From positions 1 through 64,000 of the forward strand of contig NZ_JAFCKT010000009.1 of the NCBI RefSeq assembly GCF_018129985.1: a DNA stretch of 64,000 nt, read 5' to 3'. The stretch comes from Bradyrhizobium sp. SZCCT0148 (GTDB taxonomy: Bacteria > Pseudomonadota > Alphaproteobacteria > Rhizobiales > Xanthobacteraceae). How positions within the stretch are numbered: position 1 is the stretch's first letter; the number at the start of each line of letters is the position of its first letter. The notes beneath the pieces were generated by a model. The model was not told the DNA's origin. It saw only the letters and a list, made by a program, of their open reading frames with translations, and ran no database searches. This document shows positions 37,916 through 47,813 of this stretch, in pieces. Position numbers and translations under genes: made by a program.

Positions 37916-38671
37916 CTAGGGGCAGCCCTTCGCAATCGCAAGAAAATCGGCCGCCTTCAGGCTGGCGCCGCCGACCAGCGCGCCATTGACGTTCTTGACC
38001 GCCATCAGCTCGGCTGCATTGGAGGGCTTGACCGAACCGCCATAGAGGATGCGCATCCTGGCACCATCGGCCTTGAACCGGGAGGTCAGGAGTTCCCGGA
38101 TAAATCCATGAATCTGTTGGACATCCTCGGCGGTGGGGGTGAGCCCGGTTCCGATCGCCCAAACCGGCTCGTAGGCTACGACGAGATTCGCAGCCGTCGA
38201 GCTCTCAGGCAGGGAGCCGGCGAGCTGCCCGCGAAGGATCTCCAGGGTCTGGCCGGCGTCACGCTGGGCCTGGGTCTCACCGATGCAGACGATCGCCTTA
38301 GCCCCGGCGCGCCAGGCGGCCTCGGCCTTCTGCCGGATCAGGGCATCGCCCTCGCCGTGGTCGGCGCGACGCTCGGAATGGCCGACGATGACGGCGCTTG
38401 CCCCCGCGTCCACCAGCATTTCGGCGGCGATATCGCCGGTATGGGCACCGGAGGCCTTGGGATGGCAATCCTGGGCCCCTACGGCGACCTTCTTGCCACG
38501 CGCCTTGTCGGCGAAGGCGGCAATCAGGGTCGCAGGCGGACAGACCAGCAGATCGGCTTTTGCGGCCACATCTGCCGCGCCGTTGAGCATGGCGTCGAAC
38601 TCGGCAGCCTGGGCCTGCAGGCCGTTCATTTTCCAATTGCCGGCGATCAGGTGGCGGATGGCGTCGGTCAT
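37916..38671 (-). CDS. tpiA: triosephosphate isomerase
   Basis: Interconverts dihydroxyacetone phosphate and glyceraldehyde 3-phosphate. It has 251 residues: catalytic Lys in IAGNWKMNGL, His in VIVGHSERR, Glu in VVAYEPVWAIGTG, and phosphate loop ILYGGSVKPSNA and GALVGGASL. Divergent to the ppiD-like gene over about 220 bp. Confidence 0.98.
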   Translation of the reverse strand: MTDAIRHLIAGNWKMNGLQAQAAEFDAMLNGAADVAAKADLLVCPPATLIAAFADKARGKKVAVGAQDCHPKASGAHTGDIAAEMLVDAGASAVIVGHSERRADHGEGDALIRQKAEAAWRAGAKAIVCIGETQAQRDAGQTLEILRGQLAGSLPESSTAANLVVAYEPVWAIGTGLTPTAEDVQQIHGFIRELLTSRFKADGARMRILYGGSVKPSNAAELMAVKNVNGALVGGASLKAADFLAIAKGCP

Positions 38672-38893
38672 GTCAATTTCCAGCAGAATGAGGTTTGTGC
38701 ATGCGCTAGCAGAGCTGCCGCGGCAGTTCCAGAGACCAGGGGCCTTTAACCGCAGCTTCGAACGGCCGCGTGACCCGAGGTTGCGGGGGGAAAGCCGCCA
38801 CTTTATGATGATTGATCAATTTGGTGACGCGCTTTTGCGGAATCTGCATTAAGACGCGCTCCGTTCCCCTCCTGCTCAAACAAGTTGGACCAA

Positions 38894-40795
38894 ATGCTTC
38901 GAGGAATGCGCAAGGCCTCATCGAACTGGCTCGGCAAGACCATCATGGCCGTGGTGATGGGCGTGTTGATCATCAGTTTCGGCGTTTGGGGGATCGCCGA
39001 CATCTTCAAGGGCTTCGGGCAGTCCACGGTGGCCAAGGTCGGCAGCACCGAGATTTCGCTGAACGAGTTCCGACAGATCTACACGGACCGCCTGCAGCAG
39101 ATCAGCCGGCAGTTCGGCCGTCCGCTGACGCCCGACCAGGCGCGTGCCTTCGGCCTTGACCGCCAGGTGCTGCAGCAGACCATCGCCGAAGCCGCCCTCG
39201 ACGAGGAGGCGCGCCGGCTCAGGCTCGGCCAGTCCGATGACCAGATCCGCCAGGTCATCATGAACGACCCCAACTTCAAGGGCGTCGGCGGCAATTTCGA
39301 TGCGAACCGCTTCCAGGCCGTGATCCGCAATTTCGGCTATACCGAGCAGCGCTACGTCGCCGAGCAGCGCAAGGTGTCGCTGCGCCGGCAGATCACCGGC
39401 ACGATCGGGGCAGGCCTCGAGCCGCCCAAGGCGATGATCGACGTGCTGACGCGTTTCCAGAACGAGCAACGCGCCATCGATTTCGTCAGGCTCGATGCCG
39501 CCCAGGCCGGCCAGATCGACGCGCCCTCGCCCGAGGCGCTCGCGGCCTATTTCGAAGACCACAAGGTCCAGTTCCGCGCGCCCGAATACCGCAAGATCTC
39601 CTTCGTGGTGGTTTCGCCCGAAGACATCGGCAAGTGGAGCGAGGTTTCCGACGAGGACGCCAAAAAGGTGTTCGAGCAGCGCAAGGACCGGCTCGGCACG
39701 CCGGAGAAGCGCCAGATCCAGCAGATCGTCTTCCCCAACGCCGCCGAAGCGCAGACCGCCCGGGAGCGTCTCGTCGGCGGCATGTCGTTCGAGGACCTTG
39801 GCAAGGAACGCGGGCTGAGCGCCTCCGATGTCGACCTCGGCCTCGTCACCAAATCCTCGCTGGATGCTGCGGTTGGCGAAGCCGCCTTCGCGCTTCCCGC
39901 CGGCGAGATCAGCCAGCCGATCCAGGGCGCGCTTGGCACCTCCATCGTCAAGGTGGACAAGATCGAGCCGGGCAAGGAGGCGGACTACGCCAGCGCCGCA
40001 GGCGACATCAAGCGCGAGATCGCCACCGAGCGCGCGCGCGTCAAGGTTGCCGAACTCCGCGACAAGATGGAAGACGAGCGCGGCGGCGGCGCCAGCGTGA
40101 TCGACGCGGCGCAGAAGCTCGGCCTCACCGCCGTGACCATCGATGCGGTCGACCGCTCCGGCCGCGCCCCGAACGGCCAGCCGGTCGCCAACATTCCGCA
40201 GGGCCTCGACGTGGTGTCGCAGGCCTTCAACACCGATGTCGGCGTCGACAACGACTCGATCTCGTTCAAGGGCGGCTATGTCTGGTACGACGTGCTCGCC
40301 ATCACGCCCTCGCGCGACCGCAATCTCGACGAGGTCCGTGACCAGGTCGAGGCGCGCTGGCGCCAGGACCAGATCGCCGCCAAGCTGAAGACCAAGGCGA
40401 CCGAAATGGTGCAGAAGCTCGAAGCTGGCGGCAAGCTCGCGGATGAGGCCGCAGCGATCGGCGCCAAGGTCGAGAGCGCGACCGGCTTCAAGCGCGATGA
40501 CACGCCCGCCGGCGTGCCCGCAGCGGTCGTCGCAGCCGCCTTCCGCACCGCCAAGGACGGTGTCGGACAGACGCCTGTGACCGGCGGCACCGAGCTGATC
40601 GTGTTCCGCGTCACCGACATCGTCGATCCCTCGGTCGACACCACCTCAGAGGCCGTCAAGAAGCTGAAGGAAAGCCTCGACCGTGCCCAGACCGAAGAGC
40701 AGGTTGCCTCCTACGTCAACAAGCTCGAAACCGACATCGGGACCACCATTAATCAGGCCGCCTTCGCGCAGGTGACCGGCGCGAACCAGCAGTAA
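38894..40795 (+). CDS. PpiD/SurA-type peptidyl-prolyl isomerase
   Basis: Periplasmic membrane-anchored foldase of 633 residues. Cytosolic N-terminus MLRGMRKASSNWLGKT, a single membrane helix (about 18-38, VVMGVLIISFGVWGIADIF), SurA_N domain (about 40-190), a parvulin-like domain around 245-365 (KRQIQQIVFPNAAEAQTARE), then a second helical/parvulin-like half. The ATG at 38894 is chosen; a TTG three codons earlier is possible. It is followed after 14 bp by trpD. Confidence 0.92.
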   Translation: MLRGMRKASSNWLGKTIMAVVMGVLIISFGVWGIADIFKGFGQSTVAKVGSTEISLNEFRQIYTDRLQQISRQFGRPLTPDQARAFGLDRQVLQQTIAEAALDEEARRLRLGQSDDQIRQVIMNDPNFKGVGGNFDANRFQAVIRNFGYTEQRYVAEQRKVSLRRQITGTIGAGLEPPKAMIDVLTRFQNEQRAIDFVRLDAAQAGQIDAPSPEALAAYFEDHKVQFRAPEYRKISFVVVSPEDIGKWSEVSDEDAKKVFEQRKDRLGTPEKRQIQQIVFPNAAEAQTARERLVGGMSFEDLGKERGLSASDVDLGLVTKSSLDAAVGEAAFALPAGEISQPIQGALGTSIVKVDKIEPGKEADYASAAGDIKREIATERARVKVAELRDKMEDERGGGASVIDAAQKLGLTAVTIDAVDRSGRAPNGQPVANIPQGLDVVSQAFNTDVGVDNDSISFKGGYVWYDVLAITPSRDRNLDEVRDQVEARWRQDQIAAKLKTKATEMVQKLEAGGKLADEAAAIGAKVESATGFKRDDTPAGVPAAVVAAAFRTAKDGVGQTPVTGGTELIVFRVTDIVDPSVDTTSEAVKKLKESLDRAQTEEQVASYVNKLETDIGTTINQAAFAQVTGANQQ

Positions 40796-40809
40796 GTTGA
40801 AAGCACGCG

Positions 40810-41823
40810 ATGGACGACCTGAAATCGATCATTGGAAAAGTGGCGACCGGCGCCAGCCTGTCGCGTGACGAAGCGGCTTCCGCCTTCGATGCCATGATGT
40901 CGGGCGAAGCCACACCCTCGCAGATGGGCGGCCTGTTGATGGCGCTGCGGGTACGCGGCGAAACCGTGGACGAGATCACCGGCGCGGTTGCGGCGATGCG
41001 CTCCAAGATGCTGACCGTCACGGCTCCGCCTGACGCCGTCGACATCGTCGGCACCGGGGGCGACGGCTCCGGCTCGGTCAACGTCTCGACCTGCGCCTCC
41101 TTCATCGTCTCGGGCGCCGGCGTGCCGGTGGCCAAGCACGGCAATCGCGCGCTGTCGTCGCGTTCGGGCGCGGCCGACGTGCTTGCTTCGCTCGGCGTCA
41201 AGATCGACCTCAGGCCCGAGCAGGTCGGCCGTTGCGTGCGCGAATGCGGCATCGGCTTCATGTTCGCTCCCGCCCATCACCCGGCCATGAAGAACGTCGG
41301 TCCGACCCGGGTCGAGCTGGCCACGCGCACGATCTTCAACCTGCTCGGCCCTCTGTCCAACCCGGCGGGCGTGAAGCGGCAGATGGTCGGCGTGTTCTCG
41401 CGGCAATGGGTGCAGCCGCTGGCGCAGGTGCTGAAGAACCTCGGCTCCGAATCCGCCTGGGTGGTGCACGGCTCCGACGGCCTCGACGAGATCACCCTCA
41501 CCGGCCCGACCTTCGTCTCCGCGCTCCACAATGGCGAGATCCGGAATTTCGAGGTGACGCCGGAGGAGGCAGGCTTGCCGCGTTGCGACGCCGGCGCGCT
41601 CAAGGGCGGTGACGCCGACGCCAATGCAATCGCCTTGCAGAGCGTGCTCGACGGCAAGCCGAGCGCCTACCGCGACGTCGCGCTGATGAACGCCGCCGCG
41701 GCGCTGATCGTGGCCGGCCGTGCCAAGGACCTCAAGGAGGGCGTCGCGATCGGCGCCCGTTCGATCGACAGCGGCGCAGCCAACGCGAAGCTGAAGCACC
41801 TGATCGCGGTCTCGAACGGCTGA
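40810..41823 (+). CDS. trpD: anthranilate phosphoribosyltransferase
   Basis: Second step of tryptophan synthesis: transfers phosphoribose from PRPP to anthranilate. The 337 residues include DIVGTGGDGSGSVNVST (PRPP diphosphate loop), KHGNRALSSRSGAADVL, FMFAPAHHPAMKNVGPTR (anthranilate tunnel) and GPLSNPAG. The stop lies 7 nt before trpC. No trpG is seen adjacent. Confidence 0.97.
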   Translation: MDDLKSIIGKVATGASLSRDEAASAFDAMMSGEATPSQMGGLLMALRVRGETVDEITGAVAAMRSKMLTVTAPPDAVDIVGTGGDGSGSVNVSTCASFIVSGAGVPVAKHGNRALSSRSGAADVLASLGVKIDLRPEQVGRCVRECGIGFMFAPAHHPAMKNVGPTRVELATRTIFNLLGPLSNPAGVKRQMVGVFSRQWVQPLAQVLKNLGSESAWVVHGSDGLDEITLTGPTFVSALHNGEIRNFEVTPEEAGLPRCDAGALKGGDADANAIALQSVLDGKPSAYRDVALMNAAAALIVAGRAKDLKEGVAIGARSIDSGAANAKLKHLIAVSNG

Positions 41824-41830
41824 GCCTGAC

Positions 41831-42652
41831 ATGTCGGATATCCTCACCAAGATCGAAGCCTACAAGCGCGACGAGATCGCCGCCGCCAAGCGCGCGCAGC
41901 CGCTGGCGGACGTCGAGGCGAAGGCCAAGGCGCAGGCCGCGCCGCGCGGCTTCGTGCGCGCGATCAAGGCCAAGCACGCCAATGGCGACTACGCGCTGAT
42001 CGCGGAGGTCAAAAAAGCCTCGCCGTCGAAGGGGCTGATCCGCGCCGATTTCGATCCGCCGCAGCTCGGCAGGGCCTATGAAGCCGGCGGCGCGGCCTGC
42101 CTGTCGGTGCTGACCGACACGCCCTCGTTCCAGGGCCATCTGGACTTCATGGTGGCGGCGCGCGCGGCGACGTCATTGCCGGTGCTGCGCAAGGATTTCA
42201 TGTTCGACACCTATCAGGTGGTCGAGGCCCGTGCGCACGGCGCCGACTGCATCCTGATCATCATGGCCGCGCTCGATGATGCCACCGCCAAAGATCTCGA
42301 AGATGCCGCCATCGCCTACGGCATGGACGTGCTGATCGAAATCCACGACCGCGCCGAGCTCGACCGCGCGCTCAAGCTCCGCTCGCCGATGATCGGGGTC
42401 AACAACCGCAATCTTCGCACCTTCGAGACCACGCTCGCGACCAGCGAAATGCTGGCACCGCTGATCCCCGGGGAACGGATGATGGTCGGCGAAAGCGGCA
42501 TCTTCACGCCTGCCGATCTCGCCCGGCTCGCACGTGTCGGCATGTCGACCTTCCTGGTCGGCGAGAGCCTGATGCGGCAGGCCGACGTCACCGCAGCGAC
42601 GCGCACGCTGCTCGCGCGCGAGACGACGGCGCGCGCGACGGGCACGCGCTGA
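41831..42652 (+). CDS. trpC: indole-3-glycerol phosphate synthase
   Basis: Ring closure of CdRP to indole-3-glycerol phosphate. The 273 residues form a TIM barrel with IAEVKKASPSKGLIRADFDP, LSVLTDTPSFQGHLD, PVLRKDFMFDTYQV, IGVNNRNLRTFETTL and VGESGIFTPADL. A monofunctional enzyme. The moaC ATG begins almost immediately after the stop. Confidence 0.98.
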   Translation: MSDILTKIEAYKRDEIAAAKRAQPLADVEAKAKAQAAPRGFVRAIKAKHANGDYALIAEVKKASPSKGLIRADFDPPQLGRAYEAGGAACLSVLTDTPSFQGHLDFMVAARAATSLPVLRKDFMFDTYQVVEARAHGADCILIIMAALDDATAKDLEDAAIAYGMDVLIEIHDRAELDRALKLRSPMIGVNNRNLRTFETTLATSEMLAPLIPGERMMVGESGIFTPADLARLARVGMSTFLVGESLMRQADVTAATRTLLARETTARATGTR

Positions 42653-42653
42653 C

Positions 42654-43169
42654 ATGGCGCACAAAGATATGGCGCGCAAGCCGTCCAAGAAGACCGTCCC
42701 GGCCCTCACCCATATCGGCGCCTCCGGCGAGGCGCGGATGGTCGACGTCTCGGACAAGCCGGCGACCGAGCGGCTTGCAGTCGCGGAAGGCCGCGTCGTC
42801 ATGACCAAGGCGACGCTCGAGCTGATCGTATCCGGCAACGCCAAGAAGGGCGACGTGCTCGGCACCGCCCGCATCGCCGGCATCATGGCCGCCAAGCGAA
42901 CGTCGGAGCTGATCCCGCTCTGCCATCCGCTGGCGCTGTCGAAAGTAACGCTCGACATCGAACCCGACGCGAAATTGCCGGGCTGCCTCGTTCGCGCCAG
43001 CGTGAAGGTCACGGGCCCGACCGGCGTCGAGATGGAGGCCCTCACGGCCGTCTCGGTCGCCTGCCTCACCATCTACGACATGATCAAGGCGGTCGAACGC
43101 GGCGTGCGCATCGAGGGCATTCATCTGGTCGAAAAACTCGGCGGCAAGTCCGGCCATTACCGCGCCTGA
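42654..43169 (+). CDS. moaC: cyclic pyranopterin monophosphate synthase
   Basis: Second step of molybdenum cofactor synthesis. It has 171 residues; the core begins THIGASGEARMVDVSDKPAT. Further motifs are KGDVLGTARIAGIMAAKRTSE, PLCHPLALS, GPTGVEMEALTAVSVA and IYDMIKAVER. The trpC stop and the moaC ATG are arranged TGACATG, so the genes are probably coupled. A second ATG at 42669 is possible. Confidence 0.97.
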   Translation: MAHKDMARKPSKKTVPALTHIGASGEARMVDVSDKPATERLAVAEGRVVMTKATLELIVSGNAKKGDVLGTARIAGIMAAKRTSELIPLCHPLALSKVTLDIEPDAKLPGCLVRASVKVTGPTGVEMEALTAVSVACLTIYDMIKAVERGVRIEGIHLVEKLGGKSGHYRA

Positions 43170-43174
43170 CGGCG

Positions 43175-43339
43175 TTACTTCAGCGACGTGCTGATCGCGG
43201 TGAATTTGCTGTTGAGCTTGGAGCCCATGCCGTTCACGACGGTGATGATGGCCAGCGCGATGCCGGCCGCGATGAGGCCGTACTCGATTGCGGTTGCCCC
43301 ACTCTCGTCGGCAAGGAAGTTCTTCAGGGTGTTTTTCAT
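43175..43339 (-). CDS. Flp-type IVb pilin
   Basis: A 54-residue pilin: MKNTLKNFLADESGATAIEYGLIA, where a short basic leader precedes the G/A cleavage region and the Glu-5-like ATAIEYGLIA motif, then the hydrophobic helix AAGIALAIITVVNGMG. The ATG at 43339 gives the family length; an upstream extension is unlikely. No tad/cpa assembly genes lie nearby, so this copy is an orphan. Confidence 0.93.
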   Translation of the reverse strand: MKNTLKNFLADESGATAIEYGLIAAGIALAIITVVNGMGSKLNSKFTAISTSLK

Positions 43340-43451
43340 CGTTGCGTCCTCGCTATTTCGTCGGCAGGCGTCTCGCAAATCACATGCCAATGCCGATCCG
43401 AGGATCGCCAACACGTTAGATGGTTAAGCCTTGGTTGATCGTGGCGCGGCC

Positions 43452-43496
43452 GGCAGGAATTGACCGGCGCCCTCGCATCCTCCGGCAATTCCTGCC
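43452..43496. promoter_or_regulatory. long inverted repeat between pilin and GGDEF-EAL genes
   Basis: GGCAGGAATTG (43452-43462) and CAATTCCTGCC (43486-43496) form a perfect 11-bp stem, with an additional CCGG pair just inside. It lies in the 310-bp divergent region, about 113 bp upstream of the pilin start. It may be an operator or a terminator; nothing else is recognised in this gap. Confidence 0.45.
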
Positions 43497-43649
43497 CGCC
43501 ATATCGCCGAAACTCGATTGCATTTGCGCGCGACCGTTCACCCGGAGTTAACCGCGCTTCCTAACTTTGCCTCCACATCGTTCCCGTAAACCAACGGATG
43601 TTCTCAGGGCCAAGAATTGATCCTGACGTGTGCCCGGCAATGATCCAGC

Positions 43650-46382
43650 ATGATGACGAGATTCGGCAGCCGCCTCTTTGATCACGGCTTCGTGCGCAGC
43701 GGACCGATCCGCTGGCTGGTGGTGGGCGGCGCCCTGCTGATCGCGGCCATCGCCATCGGCTCGGTCCTGATGGCGCAGAATTTCCGCGAGCGGGCGTTGC
43801 GCAACTCCAGCCGCGAACTCGAAAACACCGTGCTGCTGCTCGCCCACCATTTCGATCAGCAATTGCAGGATTTCGCGGTCATCCAGAAAGACTTCGTCGA
43901 TCAGGTCCGCACGACCGGAATCGCGGCCAGGGAGGACTTTCGCAAGCGCTTCTCCGGCCAGGATGTCCACCGGATGTTGCGCTCGAAGATCGAGGCCCTG
44001 CCCTACATCGGCGACGTCAACATCATCGATGCCGAAGGCAATCTGATCAATTCGTCGTCGACATGGCCGGCTCCGAAGCTGAACCTTGCCGATCGCGCCT
44101 ATTTTCGCACCTTCAAGTACGATCCCAACTCGCCCGATGTCCTGATCCAGCCGTTGCACAGTCGGATCTCGGGCGCCTGGACCGTCGTGATCGTACGCAG
44201 GATCGTCGGGCCGAACGGCGAATTCCTGGGCGCCGTCGGACGCGGGATCGATCCCGCCAATTTCGAGAAATTCTTCGCCACCGTCGTGCTCGGCGAAGGC
44301 GCGACGATCTCGATGCTGCATCGCGACGGCACGCTGCTCGCCCGCTATCCCCATTCCGGCGAATTGATGGGGCGGAATTTCAAGACCGGTTCGTTCGAAC
44401 AGCAGAGAGTCTTCGGCCTCGATCGCTACGCAGGACGGTTCACGAGCCCCGTCGACGGCGAAGATCGGCTGATTGCCTCGCGCGCCCTGCCCCACTTTCC
44501 GATCCTGATGATGGCCACCACGACGCGCACCTCCGCCCTGACGGACTGGCGCGAGCAGATCGGCATGCTGATTTCGGTCGCGGGCGCCTCCGCGCTCGCC
44601 ATCGCGGGCGTTCTGATCGCCGTGGTGCGCAAGCTGCTCGAGCAGCACCGCGCTTCGCGCGAGCGGCTGACGTTGGAGAAGCTGCGGCTGGACCGCGCCG
44701 TCAACAACATGACGCAGGGCCTCCTGCTGTTCGACGCCGAGCAGCGGCTGGTGGTCTGCAACCAGCGCTACATCGAAATGTACGGATTGTCGGCCGAGGT
44801 CGTGAAGCCAGGCTCCAGCTTCCACGACATCATCGCCCATCGCAAGGCGACCGGCTCGTTCACCGGCGACGTCGATGCTTACGTCGCGCTCGTGCTGAAG
44901 GACATCCATGTGCGGAATTCAATGGTGGTCGACACCTCCGACGGCCGGTCGATCCACATCCTGAACGAGCCGCTCGCGGACGGCGGCTGGGTGGCGACCC
45001 ATGAGGACATCACCGAGCGACGCCGCATCGAGGAGCGCATCACCCACCTCGCCCATTACGACGCGCTGACCGACCTGCCCAACCGCACCATGTTCCACGA
45101 GCACCTGCGCGATGAGCTGGCCGCTGTCGGCCGCGGCGAGCAGATCGCGGTGCATTACATCGACATCGACGAGTTCAAGGGCGTCAACGACGCGCTCGGC
45201 CATCTCGTCGGCGACGAGCTGTTGAAATCCATTGCCGCGAGCCTGCGCCGCTGCGCGGGCCCGACGGATTTCGTGGCGCGGCTCGGCGGCGACGAATTCG
45301 CCATCGTCCAGAGCGCGGTGACATCGCGGGACCAGGTCGACGAGCTCGTCGCGCGCATCTTCGCGGCCATCCGAGCGCCGTTCGACTGCATGGGCCATCA
45401 TCTCACCACCGATGCCAGCGTCGGCATCGCGCTCGCGCCGGAACACGGCACGGCGCTCGACCAGATTCTCAAGAACGCGGACATGGCGATGTACGCCGCC
45501 AAGTCCGCCGGACGCCGCACCTATCGGTTCTTCGAGCCGGAGATGGATGCCAAGGTGCGCGAGCGCCGGCAGATCGAGATCGACCTGCGCCACGCCATCG
45601 CCCGAGGGGGCCGCGAGGGCGGCCTCGAGGTCCATTACCAACCCTGCCTCAGCCTCAAGGATGATCGCATCACCGGCTGCGAGGCCTTGGTGCGCTGGCG
45701 CCATCCCGAGCGCGGCATGGTTTCACCGGCCGAATTCATCCCGATCGCGGAAGATACCGGCCTGATCAACGAGATCGGCGAATGGGTGCTGGCGACCGCC
45801 TGCCGGGACGCCGCGAGCTGGCCTGACGACATCCGCCTCGCCGTCAACGTCTCGCCGGTGCAGTTCAAGAGCGGTACGCTGGCCTTGAAGATCATGGCGG
45901 CGCTCGCCGCGTCCAACCTGCCGGCGAGCCGGCTCGAACTCGAGATCACCGAGGCGGTGCTGATCCGCGATGATGAGACCGCGCTGGCGATCCTGCACCA
46001 GCTCCGTGCCATCGGCGTGCGCATCGCGCTCGATGATTTCGGCACCGGCTACTCCTCGCTGAGCTATCTGCACCGTTTTCCGTTCGACAAGATCAAGATC
46101 GATCGCTGCTTCGTCGACGACATCGCCGGTCCCGACGGCTCCGCCAGCATCGTCCAGGCCGTCGTCAATCTGGCGACGGCGCGCCGCATGACCACGACGG
46201 CCGAGGGCGTCGAGACCGAGGAGCAGCAGCGTCTGCTGCGCGCGCTCGGCTGTTCGGAGATGCAGGGTTATCTGTTCAGCGCCGCCAAGCCCGCCGACAA
46301 GGTGCTGGAGCTGTTCGCGCTGCATCGCAGCCGGCTCGCCCAGCGCGGCGGTCATGCAAGCCGCCGCCGCGAGGCGAGTTAG
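43650..46382 (+). CDS. GGDEF-EAL cyclic-di-GMP signalling protein
   Basis: A 910-residue bifunctional-type protein. Two membrane segments (about 20-45, about 290-325) frame a periplasmic dCache-like sensor region (MLRSKIEALPYIGDVNIIDA, FLGAVGRGIDPANF). Then a PAS domain (about 345-455), GGDEF domain with intact RLGGDEFA (about 545), and EAL domain with intact GCEALVRW (about 677), DDFGTGYSSL and the metal ligands of active phosphodiesterases. Either or both activities are possible. Ends in a bidirectional terminator shared with ctpA. Confidence 0.95.
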   Translation: MMTRFGSRLFDHGFVRSGPIRWLVVGGALLIAAIAIGSVLMAQNFRERALRNSSRELENTVLLLAHHFDQQLQDFAVIQKDFVDQVRTTGIAAREDFRKRFSGQDVHRMLRSKIEALPYIGDVNIIDAEGNLINSSSTWPAPKLNLADRAYFRTFKYDPNSPDVLIQPLHSRISGAWTVVIVRRIVGPNGEFLGAVGRGIDPANFEKFFATVVLGEGATISMLHRDGTLLARYPHSGELMGRNFKTGSFEQQRVFGLDRYAGRFTSPVDGEDRLIASRALPHFPILMMATTTRTSALTDWREQIGMLISVAGASALAIAGVLIAVVRKLLEQHRASRERLTLEKLRLDRAVNNMTQGLLLFDAEQRLVVCNQRYIEMYGLSAEVVKPGSSFHDIIAHRKATGSFTGDVDAYVALVLKDIHVRNSMVVDTSDGRSIHILNEPLADGGWVATHEDITERRRIEERITHLAHYDALTDLPNRTMFHEHLRDELAAVGRGEQIAVHYIDIDEFKGVNDALGHLVGDELLKSIAASLRRCAGPTDFVARLGGDEFAIVQSAVTSRDQVDELVARIFAAIRAPFDCMGHHLTTDASVGIALAPEHGTALDQILKNADMAMYAAKSAGRRTYRFFEPEMDAKVRERRQIEIDLRHAIARGGREGGLEVHYQPCLSLKDDRITGCEALVRWRHPERGMVSPAEFIPIAEDTGLINEIGEWVLATACRDAASWPDDIRLAVNVSPVQFKSGTLALKIMAALAASNLPASRLELEITEAVLIRDDETALAILHQLRAIGVRIALDDFGTGYSSLSYLHRFPFDKIKIDRCFVDDIAGPDGSASIVQAVVNLATARRMTTTAEGVETEEQQRLLRALGCSEMQGYLFSAAKPADKVLELFALHRSRLAQRGGHASRRREAS

Positions 46383-46423
46383 GCCGGCCGATCCGGTCCG
46401 GAACGGGCATCCCCAAACGAAAC

Positions 46424-46454
46424 CGCCCGGAAGCGGTGAGCCGCTCCCGGGGCG
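46424..46454. terminator. bidirectional hairpin terminator
   Basis: CGCCCGG-AAGCGG, loop TGAG, CCGCT-CCCGGGGCG forms a strong GC stem between the convergent GGDEF-EAL and ctpA genes. On the minus strand it is followed by a T-rich stretch (TTTCGTTT), on the plus strand by ATTGT. Confidence 0.7.
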
Positions 46455-46475
46455 ATTGTCTGAGAACCACAAGGC

Positions 46476-47813
46476 CTAGTTCGGCACCGCCGTCTTGGAC
46501 GCGGGCTTGGCTGCAACCGCATTGGCTGTGACGCCGTGCAGGAAGTCGAAGGCCGCGTGCAGGGCCTTGTCGTCCTCTTCCTTCGGCGGCACGTAGGACT
46601 GCGATCCGGTCTGCTCGCCACCCTCGCCGGCCGAGAGATGCCCGCGCATCTGGGATTCCGCCATGGTGTCCATGCGGCCCTTCAGCTCCGGCGGCACGTC
46701 CTGCAGGATCTCGATGTCGGGGGCGATGCCCTGGGCCTGGATCGAACGGCCCGACGGCGTGTAATACCGCGCCGTGGTCAGCGCCAGCGCGCCGTTGCCG
46801 GCGCCGAGCGGAATGATGGTCTGCACCGAGCCCTTGCCGAACGAGCGCGTGCCGATGATGGTCGCACGCTTGTGATCGTGCAACGCCCCGGCCACGATCT
46901 CGGAAGCCGAAGCCGAACCGCCATTGACCAGAACCACCAGCGGCTTGCCCTTGGTCAGGTCGCCGCCATGCGCGGTGAAGCGCTGGGTCTCCTCCGGATT
47001 GCGGCCGCGGGTCGAGACGACCTCGCCGCGCTGAAGGAAGGCGCTCGACACCGACACGGCCTGGTCGAGCAGACCGCCCGGATTGTTGCGCAGGTCCATC
47101 ACGTAGCCGGTCAGCTTCTCCTGCGGCACCTGCTTGGTGATGGCGGCGATCGCCTTCTTCAGGCCGTCGGTGGTCTGCTCGTTGAACGAGGTGACGCGGA
47201 TATAGCCGATGTCGCCGTTCTCGACATGGAAGCGAACCGGCCGCACATGGATGATCTCACGCTTGATCGCGACCTCGATCGGCGCGTCGGCGCCCTTGCG
47301 CACGATGCTGAGCTTGGTCTGGGTATCGACCGGGCCCTTCATCTTGTTCACGGCCTGCTCGAGCGTCAGGCCCTGCACGGCCTCGCCGTCGATCTTGCTG
47401 ATGAGGTCGCCGGACATCAAGCCGGCCTTCGAGGCGGGCGTATCGTCGATCGGGGAAACGACCTTGACGAGGCCGTCCTCCATGGTGACCTCGATCCCGA
47501 GGCCGCCGAACTCGCCGGAGGTGGTCTCCTGCATCTCGGTCCAGGCCTTCGCGTTCATGTAGCGCGAATGCGGATCGAGCGAGGTCACCATGCCCGAGAT
47601 CGCGCCTTCGATCAGCTTGGCATTGTCCGGCTTCTCGACATAGCTGGCTTTGACGCGCTCGAACACCGTGCCGAACAGGTTGAGCTGGGAATAGGCGTCG
47701 TCCGCGTTCGCTGCTGCCCGCGCCGCCCATACACCGCCGTGCGGGCTGGCCACCAGAAGGGTCAGACACGCTCCAGAGAGCGCGCCCAGGGGGAACAGCA
47801 AGGATTTCCTCAT
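46476..47813 (-). CDS. ctpA: C-terminal processing peptidase (S41)
   Basis: Periplasmic serine protease of 445 residues. Signal/anchor sequence at the N-terminus (LLFPLGALSGACLTLLVA), N-terminal helical domain, PDZ domain (about 95-180, GLGIEVTMEDGLVKVVSPID), and S41 catalytic domain with Ser in NGGSASASEIVAGAL and Lys in TRSFGKGSVQTIIPL. The ATG at 47813 gives a proper leader. The C-terminus is Ala/Lys-rich. Confidence 0.96.
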   Translation of the reverse strand: MRKSLLFPLGALSGACLTLLVASPHGGVWAARAAANADDAYSQLNLFGTVFERVKASYVEKPDNAKLIEGAISGMVTSLDPHSRYMNAKAWTEMQETTSGEFGGLGIEVTMEDGLVKVVSPIDDTPASKAGLMSGDLISKIDGEAVQGLTLEQAVNKMKGPVDTQTKLSIVRKGADAPIEVAIKREIIHVRPVRFHVENGDIGYIRVTSFNEQTTDGLKKAIAAITKQVPQEKLTGYVMDLRNNPGGLLDQAVSVSSAFLQRGEVVSTRGRNPEETQRFTAHGGDLTKGKPLVVLVNGGSASASEIVAGALHDHKRATIIGTRSFGKGSVQTIIPLGAGNGALALTTARYYTPSGRSIQAQGIAPDIEILQDVPPELKGRMDTMAESQMRGHLSAGEGGEQTGSQSYVPPKEEDDKALHAAFDFLHGVTANAVAAKPASKTAVPN

